From the NCBI GenBank assembly GCA_964622625.1, contig CAZUUQ010000053.1:1-18849 (forward strand): 18,849 nucleotides of DNA. The letters run 5' to 3'. The notes below the pieces were generated by a model that was given only the letters and a program-made list of their open reading frames with translations, was not told the origin of the DNA and searched no databases. Position numbers and translations under genes: made by a program. The stretch is from CAZCWM01 sp964622625. Lineage in GTDB: Bacteria; Planctomycetota; Phycisphaerae; Phycisphaerales; Phycisphaeraceae. This document shows, one piece after another, positions 13,762 through 18,849 of this stretch. The first letter of the stretch is position 1; each line of letters starts with the position of its first letter.

Positions 13762-14769
13762 TCAACCGGCTGCATTCTGTTGCTGGCCGTCGCGGTAGAG
13801 TTCGACAACGTCGCCGGCCAGCTCGGCCACTTGCCGCGCCAGCTCGGCGGGCTTGTGCACGCGGCAGTGCGGGCCCATGCTCAGCACCCACCAGACAATC
13901 TCATCCAGCCCGTCGACCTCGCAGCGAAAGACGATGGACCCGTCCGCCTGCCAGGTGATCTGCTGGCTGGGATGCCACTGCGTGTCGGCGATGGTCTCGG
14001 CGAAGTCGGAATCGAACCTTAATTCAACATCATGGCGCTTGTCGCCGCGGATCATGCGCCAAGCCAGACCCAGGTGGTCGTCGAGCCGGAAGTCGTCGGG
14101 AATATCGTAAGGCTCGCGGGTGGGCTCGATCTGAGTGAAGCGGTTGAGCTTGAGGCAGCGGATCTCGCCGCGGCCCCCGTGGCGGCCGACCGCATACCAC
14201 GCCCGCTGACTGAAGAAGAGGGTATACGGCTCGAATCGAAACGGGCTGCCGTCGCCGCGGTTGTCGCCCGTGGCTGGCTCATAGCGGCAGCGCAGGGCGC
14301 GGCGGCGGGTCATCGCGGTCTGCACGGCCTGGTAGACGTCGCGGATGCCGTCATACGGGCCGGCTTTGGCCAGCTCGATGGCCACGTGCTTGTCGATCTT
14401 TTCGAGCTGCTCGCGCATGGCTGGAGGCAGCAGGCCGCGGACTTTGCTCACCGCCCGGGCGGCAGCGCGGGTCAGGGGAATCTGCTCGCGTCCGCCGATG
14501 TGCTCGGCCAGAGCGATCAGGGCCAGCGACTCGTCGAGCGTCAGTTGCACCGGCGGCATGAAGAAGTCGCGGCGGACGCGGTAGCCGGGCTGATCCACAT
14601 CGTGGTAATAAGGAATCCCCGCCGCGTCGAGCATCCGCATGTCACGGTAAATGGTCCGCACGCTCGTGCCGCAGATCTCTGACAGACGCCGGGCTGTCCA
14701 ACCCGGCTCGGACTGGATGAGCGTGAGGATGTGAAGCAAACGATGGATGCGGCTGTAATCGGCGGGCAC
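13762..14769 (-). CDS. HTH-WYL transcriptional regulator (YafY-like)
   Basis: A 335-residue transcription regulator. Residues 6-65 form a winged helix of the HTH_11/DeoR type: RIHRLLHILTLIQSEPGWTARRLSEICGTSVRTIYRDMRMLDAAGIP, followed by the GYRV wing. Residues ~80-130 are a linker helix region. The WYL domain follows (about 145-330), with the core FEPYTLFFSQRAWYAVGRHG, where the eponymous triad reads WYA (191-193), and GEIRCLKLNRFTQIEPT. A WCX-like C-terminal part includes HKPAELARQVAELAGDVVELY. WYL regulators often sense nucleic acids or nucleotides and control DNA-damage or defence genes, but no such gene is near. The start is GTG at 14769 with GGGAG about 8 nt before it. A set of TTTACC/GGTAAA repeats about 100 nt upstream may be its own operator. 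Confidence 0.88.
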   Translation of the reverse strand: MPADYSRIHRLLHILTLIQSEPGWTARRLSEICGTSVRTIYRDMRMLDAAGIPYYHDVDQPGYRVRRDFFMPPVQLTLDESLALIALAEHIGGREQIPLTRAAARAVSKVRGLLPPAMREQLEKIDKHVAIELAKAGPYDGIRDVYQAVQTAMTRRRALRCRYEPATGDNRGDGSPFRFEPYTLFFSQRAWYAVGRHGGRGEIRCLKLNRFTQIEPTREPYDIPDDFRLDDHLGLAWRMIRGDKRHDVELRFDSDFAETIADTQWHPSQQITWQADGSIVFRCEVDGLDEIVWWVLSMGPHCRVHKPAELARQVAELAGDVVELYRDGQQQNAAG

Positions 14770-14868
14770 GCGGATATCTCCCGGTTACAGATGTGTTTCC
14801 CTGGCGGCGGCCCGATGCGAAAAACGATCCCGATCGGCAATCCCCGGCCTCGAGCCGGAAACATGTGA

Positions 14869-14903
14869 TTTACCTAGTTTACCAAATGACCGCCCAAGGT
14901 AAA
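14869..14903 (-). promoter_or_regulatory. TTTACC/GGTAAA repeat cluster, possible operator of the WYL gene
   Basis: TTTACC occurs at 14869-14874 and 14878-14883 (9-nt period) and its inverse GGTAAA at 14898-14903. This patch is clearly AT-richer than its surroundings and starts 100 nt upstream of the WYL gene. The minus strand also offers TTGGGC, 18 nt, GTAAAT as a weak promoter overlapping the repeats. A repressor binding here would block that promoter. Autoregulation by the WYL protein is an inference. Confidence 0.4.
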
Positions 14904-15110
14904 TGGCGAAGGGGACGCGGGGTACCCGATGTCACCCACCGACGCGTCCCCGGCCGCCAAACCCCGGCCGCACCTCCCGGCCCGGCCCACGGTAGAGCCA
15001 CGCGACGCCCGCCCCCGTGTCGGACGGCCACGCGGCCGACTTCGGAGGAAGAATAGAGACCGCGCGTGACAACACCGTGTCAGCACCGGTCACGGATCGG
15101 GTAAGGAAAA
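14904..15110. other. Intergenic DNA between the WYL gene and purU, no gene seen
   Basis: The whole gap is 14770-15110 (341 nt); apart from the repeat cluster described separately I see no credible gene. Near the purU end, CGTGAC (15065-15070) and GTCACG (15089-15094) form a 6-bp inverted repeat that might help end purU transcription. GGAGGAAG near 15044 looks like a ribosome site, but the GTG after it (15066) opens only 12 codons. The short frames on both strands have arginine/proline-rich translations typical of non-coding GC-rich DNA. Confidence 0.5.
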
Positions 15111-16004
15111 TCAGTCGCCGTTGGGCTGATGGTCCAGGAAGCGGCTCAGCCCGGGGCGGAAGACGACCTTGTCGTCGACCACCACCAGCTTCTCGTCAAG
15201 GAACATCTGGCAGGCGCGGCTCAAGACACTGGCCTCGAGGTCCAGGCCCTTTTTCTTCACGTCCGCGGCCGTGTCCTTGCCCACCTCGATGTGGAATACA
15301 TCCTGCAGAATGATCGGCCCTTCGTCGAGCGCCTCGGTCACGAAATGGGCGGTGCACCCGGTGACGCGCATGCCCGACTCCCACGCCTGCTGATAGGGCC
15401 TGGCCCCGGGGAAATGGGGCAGCAGTGAGGGATGGATGTTGATGATGCGATGGGGGAAAGCCTGCACAATGGCGCCATCGACGATCTGCATGTAGCGCGC
15501 CAGCACAACCAGATCGACCTCGTGATGACGCAGGCGCTGCAGCAGCCAGGTCATGTGACCGGGCTTGTCGGTCGAGGGCATGAACTCGAAAGGCAGGCCC
15601 GCCGCGACCGCGACCGGTTCGAGGATTTCGTGGTTGCTCAGCACGCAGGCGATCTGGCCGCGAAGGTGCCCGTCGCGATGGTCCTCAATGAGCCGTTGCA
15701 GGCAGTGCGGCTCCTTGGACACCAGCACGGCCAAACGCTTCTTGCGGCGCTGGTCGTGCAGCGTCACGCGGACGGCCATCTCGATCTGCCGGCCCAGTTC
15801 AAGCAGGCCCGTGATCAGCTCGTCGAGGCTCAGTGACAGGTCGGCCAGGTCGACGAGCATGTCCATGATGAACTGGCCATGGACGACCTGCTGCTCGATG
15901 TCCTCGATGTTGACACCCTGCTGGGCCAGGTAGGTGGCGAAGCGAGCGACGACGCCCTTCTGGTCGCGACCGATGACGCTGATGACGGCTTTGACCTGGG
16001 CCAT
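15111..16004 (-). CDS. purU: Formyltetrahydrofolate deformylase PurU
   Basis: PurU hydrolyses 10-formyl-tetrahydrofolate to formate and tetrahydrofolate, balancing one-carbon pools and supplying formate for purine synthesis. The 297-residue protein has an N-terminal ACT domain (AVISVIGRDQKGVVARFATYLAQQGVNIEDIEQ, residues 6-38) and a C-terminal formyltransferase fold from about residue 88 (RLAVLVSKEPHCLQRLIE). The catalytic triad is Asn189 and His191 in INIHPSLLPHFPGARPY and Asp227 in LDEGPII; TAHFV (219-223) also fits. The ATG at 16004 starts directly at the ACT domain; the frame runs further upstream, but that part has no family similarity. No good Shine-Dalgarno sequence is visible. A TACAAT -10 box lies 52 nt upstream. 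It is divergent from lpdA. Confidence 0.95.
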   Translation of the reverse strand: MAQVKAVISVIGRDQKGVVARFATYLAQQGVNIEDIEQQVVHGQFIMDMLVDLADLSLSLDELITGLLELGRQIEMAVRVTLHDQRRKKRLAVLVSKEPHCLQRLIEDHRDGHLRGQIACVLSNHEILEPVAVAAGLPFEFMPSTDKPGHMTWLLQRLRHHEVDLVVLARYMQIVDGAIVQAFPHRIINIHPSLLPHFPGARPYQQAWESGMRVTGCTAHFVTEALDEGPIILQDVFHIEVGKDTAADVKKKGLDLEASVLSRACQMFLDEKLVVVDDKVVFRPGLSRFLDHQPNGD

Positions 16005-16056
16005 GGGAAGGACTCTGGGACAGATATCCGCGTGGTGGGGTAAGGATAGACCGGCG

Positions 16057-16084
16057 ATTGTAGACGGACGGGCAATCGCGGCAA
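16057..16084 (-). promoter_or_regulatory. Candidate purU promoter
   Basis: On the minus strand TTGCCG (complement of 16079-16084), 16 nt, TACAAT (complement of 16057-16062). The -10 is 52 nt before the purU ATG. It stands back to back with the lpdA -10 box at 16102-16107. Confidence 0.4.
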
Positions 16085-16101
16085 GACGCGGGCGCACGGG
16101 C

Positions 16102-16107
16102 TACAAT
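16102..16107 (+). promoter_or_regulatory. Candidate -10 box for lpdA
   Basis: TACAAT in the context GGGCTACAATCGG lies 49 nt before the lpdA ATG, leaving a short leader with the ribosome site AGGAAGG. No -35 hexamer is evident at the expected distance. Confidence 0.4.
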
Positions 16108-16156
16108 CGGCCTGTTGCTGAAGGTGCATCGGCCATCGGCAGGAAGGGCTTAAATC

Positions 16157-17754
16157 ATGGCGGATCAAGGCGGTTATGACCTGGTGGTGATCGGCGGCGG
16201 GCCGGCGGGATATGTCGGGGCGATCCGGGCGGCGCAGCTTGGCATGCGCGTGGCGTGCGTCGAGCGCGACAGGCTCGGGGGCGTCTGCCTCAACTGGGGC
16301 TGTATCCCCACCAAGGCGCTGCTGCAGGCCGCGGAGCTGTACCACTGGGCCGCCCACGAGGCGGGCGACTGGGGCGTGAACACGGGCAAAGTCTCCCACG
16401 ACTTTTCCAAAGTCATCGGCCGCAGCCGCACCGTCGCGGGCAACCTGAACAAGGGCATCCACGCCCTGTTCAAGAAGAACAAGATCGAGCACGTCGAAGG
16501 CTCCGCCTTCATCCCTGCCAAAGGGAAGGCCGAGGTGCGCGACGCCCACGGCAAAGTGCAGCGGACGCTGACGGCAAAACACATCCTCATCGCCACCGGC
16601 GCCAAGGCTCGACCGCTGCCGGGTGCGGAGTTCGACGGCAAAACGATCATCAGCTCGCGCGAGGCCATGACGCTCACCGAGCAGCCGAAGAAACTGGTCA
16701 TCGTCGGTGCCGGGGCCATCGGCATGGAGTTCGCCTACTTCTATCACTGCTTCGGCACGCAGGTGACGATCATCGAGATGCTCGACCATCTGCTGCCGAT
16801 CGAGGACCAGGAAGTGTCCAAGGCGGTGGCGCGGGCGTACAAGAAGATGGGCATCACCGCCCNNNNNNNNNNNNNNNNNNNNNNNNNNNNNNNNNNNNNN
16901 NNNNNNNNNNNNNNNNNNNNNNNNNNNNNNNNNNNNNNNNNNNNNNNNNNNNNNNNNNNNNNCAGGAAGTGTCCAAGGCGGTGGCGCGGGCGTACAAGAA
17001 GATGGGCATCACCGCCCTGCCGGGCCACAAGACGCTGAAGGTGGAGAAGACCGGCAGCGGCGCGAAGGTCACCGTGGCCCCCGTCGACGCGAAGGACGAT
17101 GACGCCGACAAGCAGCAGACCTTCGAGGCTGACAAGGTGCTGGTGGCCATCGGCGTGCAGGGGGTATTTGCCGACCTGTTCGATCAGACGCTGGGCGTGC
17201 AGGTGGAAAAAGGGCATATCAAGGTCGATCGCGTCCATTACCAGACATCGCTGCCGGGCATTTACGCGGTCGGCGACGTGATCGGCCCGCCGTGGCTGGC
17301 GCACGTGGCCAGCGAAGAGGCGATCGTCTGCGTCGAAAGGATTGTCGGGCACGAGGCCCACGACATCGACTACGACGCGATCCCAGGCTGCACGTATTGT
17401 CAGCCTCAGGTGGCGAGCATTGGAAAGACGGAGCAGGCGCTGGCCAAGCAGGGTCTCAAGGCCGGCGGGGATTACAGGGTCGGCAAGTTCCCCTTCACCG
17501 CGTCAGGTAAGGCCCAGGCGGCCGGGCATACCGATGGCTTTGTGAAGATCCTCAGCGGCGGCAAGCACGGGGAGATCCTCGGCTGCCACATGGTCGGCGC
17601 GAACGTGACGGAGCTGGCGGCGGAGATCGGCCTGGCGATGCGCCTGGAAGCCACAGCCGACGAACTGATCGCCACGATGCACGCCCACCCCACGCTGAGC
17701 GAAGCGATCCACGAAGCCGCCCTGGGCACGCAGGGGCGCATGGTGCATTTCTGA
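16157..17754 (+). CDS. lpdA: Dihydrolipoamide dehydrogenase (E3), split by an assembly gap
   Basis: E3 reoxidises the dihydrolipoyl groups of 2-oxoacid dehydrogenase complexes (and glycine cleavage) with FAD and NAD+. Visible are the FAD-binding VVIGGGPAGYVGAIRAAQLG, the redox disulfide GGVCLNWGCIPTKAL (Cys44, Cys49), the NAD-binding VIVGAGAIGMEFAYF, the second FAD motif GIYAVGDVIG, and the dimer-interface catalytic HAHPTLSEAIHEA. The ATG at 16157 has AGGAAGG about 9 nt upstream. The two halves appear in different frames only because of the 100-N gap and a duplicated 55 bases; removing 155 nt (16863-17017) gives 1443 nt, one intact 480-residue frame reading MGITALPGHKTLKVE across the join. 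The gene is therefore intact, not a pseudogene. The acyl-transfer and dehydrogenase subunits are not in the window. Confidence 0.95.
16808..16862 (+). repeat. 55-nt contig-end duplicate, left copy
   Basis: These 55 bases, ending exactly at the first N, are identical to 16963-17017, which starts exactly after the last N. It is an assembly-overlap signature, not a biological repeat. Confidence 0.9.
16863..16962. other. Assembly gap (100 N)
   Basis: One hundred Ns, a conventional placeholder length for an unknown gap. Flanking 55-nt identical ends show that the two contigs actually overlap, so the true gap is negative (minus 55 nt) and no sequence is missing. Confidence 0.95.
16963..17017 (+). 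repeat. 55-nt contig-end duplicate, right copy
   Basis: Identical over all 55 positions to 16808-16862. It encodes the same residues, from QEVSK to KKMGITA, a second time in another frame. It should be collapsed onto the left copy. Confidence 0.9.
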
Positions 17755-17837
17755 GGCCGCGTGGCTGCCGACCGGTGGGTACTTTGCCCCTCCCAGGGCG
17801 CGGCCACAATCACCGTGTGCTCTGACGGGACGGCTGG

Positions 17838-17843
17838 TAAAAT
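17838..17843 (+). promoter_or_regulatory. Candidate -10 box for mscL
   Basis: TAAAAT (five of six matches to TATAAT) lies 128 nt upstream of the mscL ATG in otherwise GC-rich DNA. No -35 is clear. The leader it would produce contains a 6-bp hairpin, CCGGCC/GGCCGG at 17906-17911 and 17920-17925, before the ribosome site. Confidence 0.3.
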
Positions 17844-17971
17844 ACCCGCACACCTCCCGCCCAGCGGCGGTGTTCGCCGGTTGACGGGGCGGGGTGGGGC
17901 ATATCCCGGCCGGAGACGTGGCCGGTGCATTTCGATCGGGGCGACGACCCCATCACACACAGGAGCGTCAC

Positions 17972-18322
17972 ATGGGCTTCATTCAGGAGTTCCGCGATTT
18001 CGCGGTCAAGGGCAACGCGCTGGACATGGCCGTGGGCATCATCCTCGGGGCCGCGTTCAACAAGATTGTCACCTCGCTGGTCAACGACATCATCATGCCG
18101 CCGCTGGGCATCTTGATCGGCGGCGTGGACTTCAAGAATCTGCAGGTGGTGATGCGCGATGCTCGGGTCAACGAGGCCGGCGCCGAGGTCGCGGCCGTGG
18201 CCATCCGCTACGGCCTGTTCATCAACACAGTCATCGAGTTCCTGATCGTGGCCTTCTCGGTGTTCATGGTGGTGAAGGTGATGAATCGCGTGATCCGCAA
18301 GCGCGAAGCCCAGGCGAGTTAG
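17972..18322 (+). CDS. mscL: Large-conductance mechanosensitive channel MscL
   Basis: MscL is a homopentameric inner-membrane channel that opens under membrane tension to release solutes during osmotic downshock. The 116-residue protein is somewhat shorter than the E. coli one. It begins with the amphipathic helix MGFIQEFRDFAVKGNALDMAVGIILGAAFNKIVTSLVNDIIMPPLG, which runs into the pore-lining first transmembrane helix (about residues 15-45). A short periplasmic loop follows, then the second helix, YGLFINTVIEFLIVAFSVFMVVKVMN (about 80-105), and a truncated cytoplasmic tail ending RKREAQAS. The ATG at 17972 has AGGAG 6 nt upstream, which fixes the start; the frame is open further upstream but unconserved. 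It probably has its own promoter, as the gap after lpdA is 217 nt. Confidence 0.96.
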   Translation: MGFIQEFRDFAVKGNALDMAVGIILGAAFNKIVTSLVNDIIMPPLGILIGGVDFKNLQVVMRDARVNEAGAEVAAVAIRYGLFINTVIEFLIVAFSVFMVVKVMNRVIRKREAQAS

Positions 18323-18401
18323 AGCCAAAAGCGGCGGAAACGTGGGACGGCGTGATTGACCGACGGGCGCCGCGGCGTCAAGCTGTGGGCGGAGGTTGGT
18401 T

Positions 18402-18849
18402 ATGGCTGCTCCGCGCCCCGCTTCACCATCCGTCCTGCTCATCATCGCCGACGACTGGTCGCCGATCGCCGGCTGCTACGGCAACCGCGTGATCCGCACG
18501 CCGCACATCGACGCCCTGGCGCGTCGCGGCATCGTTTTCGACCGCGCCTTCTGCACCACGCCGTCCTGCGCCGCCAGTCGGGCCAACCTGCTGACCGGGC
18601 TCTACGCCCACACGCACGGGCAGTACGGCCACTGCCACGGCATCCACGGCTTCCGCACGCACGAACACGTCACCAGCCTGCCGGCCGTGCTGCGCAAGAC
18701 GGGCGTGCGCAGCGGACTGATCGGCAAGCAGCACATCGCCCCGCTGGCGGTCTATCCGTTTGACACGTTCGCGGCCGCGGACGCGACCATGTCGCCGCGA
18801 CGGCTGGTGGACGCCACCGAGACATTTCTGGCGGAGGCCGGCGATCGGC
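18402..18849 (+). CDS. Type I sulfatase, N-terminal part (cut by window end)
   Basis: The first 149 codons of a formylglycine-dependent sulfatase of the alkaline phosphatase superfamily; the rest lies beyond the window. VLLIIADDWSPIAGCYGN supplies the metal-binding aspartates (Asp17, Asp18), TPHIDALARRGIVFDRAFCT is typical of the family, and TPSCAASRANLLTGLYAHTHG contains the active-site motif C-x-A-S-R (Cys56 to Arg60). Cys56 would be converted to formylglycine by the aerobic-type maturase. Substrates of such enzymes are sulfated sugars or aryl sulfates. No signal peptide is apparent, so the enzyme may act in the cytoplasm unless secreted otherwise. The ATG at 18402 has GGAGG 6 nt upstream. 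Sulfatases are very numerous in Planctomycetota, which fits the proposed host. Confidence 0.92.
   Translation, partial: MAAPRPASPSVLLIIADDWSPIAGCYGNRVIRTPHIDALARRGIVFDRAFCTTPSCAASRANLLTGLYAHTHGQYGHCHGIHGFRTHEHVTSLPAVLRKTGVRSGLIGKQHIAPLAVYPFDTFAAADATMSPRRLVDATETFLAEAGDR

Noticed and set aside
15044..15104. Short leader peptide beginning GTG 15066 after GGAGGAAG
   Set aside because: Only 12 codons, about 14 nt from the ribosome-like site, and no gene follows on that strand for more than 1 kb.
16157..17754. lpdA as a frameshifted pseudogene
   Set aside because: The frame change disappears when the duplicated 55 nt and the 100 N are removed; all catalytic motifs are intact.
1..18849. CRISPR arrays, tRNA or rRNA genes, insertion sequences
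   Set aside because: No regularly spaced repeat set, cloverleaf, rRNA-like stretch or transposase was seen on either strand by reading.

Overview
This is a high-GC chromosomal stretch of a draft genome (one 100-N scaffold gap at 16863-16962). The gene set suits a free-living bacterium of the Planctomycetota, possibly a Phycisphaerae-like lineage: a large RHS-type protein, a Cys-type arylsulfatase, a WYL regulator, an AsmA-like membrane protein and mostly short, independent transcription units. That placement is an inference from gene style, not proof.

Layout. 36-1730 (-): the 3' part of an RHS-repeat gene, cut short at its 5' side, interrupted by one in-frame TAA and ending in a low-GC, unrecognised tip. 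1735-2631 (-): AsmA-like membrane-anchored protein. 2774-3970 (+): ribD (riboflavin synthesis). 4044-4469 (+): universal stress protein. 4501-7551 (-): lutA-lutB-lutC, the iron-sulfur L-lactate oxidation complex, transcribed in that order. 7668-8507 (+): HAD-IIA (NagD-like) phosphatase. 8539-9327 (-): PilZ-domain protein. 9491-10297 (+): sugar-phosphate isomerase-like TIM barrel. 10489-11181 (+): membrane-anchored protein of unknown function. 11286-11669 (+): stand-alone Hpt phosphotransfer protein. 11720-12970 (+): M16-family peptidase homologue without its zinc motif. 13089-13745 (+): stand-alone CoaB domain. 13762-14769 (-): WYL transcription regulator. 15111-16004 (-): purU. 16157-17754 (+): dihydrolipoamide dehydrogenase, split by the assembly gap. 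17972-18322 (+): mscL. 18402-end (+): sulfatase, truncated by the window.

Most genes are housekeeping or metabolic and do not form one pathway; the only clear operon is lutABC. The most informative pattern is regulatory. Four genes without a Shine-Dalgarno sequence (lutA, the HAD gene, the isomerase-like gene, the M16 gene) each have a TAnnnT hexamer ending exactly 7 nt before the ATG, and ribD has one 6 nt before a GTG. That is the geometry of leaderless transcription. Genes with a good Shine-Dalgarno site (AsmA-like, lutC, PilZ, coaB, mscL, sulfatase) lack it.

The lpdA gap is an assembly artefact: the same 55 bases lie on both sides of the Ns, and joining them restores one 480-residue reading frame. 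I found no tRNA, rRNA, CRISPR array or insertion sequence. The best candidates for something new are the RHS tip, the zinc-less M16 protein without an adjacent partner, and the three-way-junction palindrome at 12996-13040.
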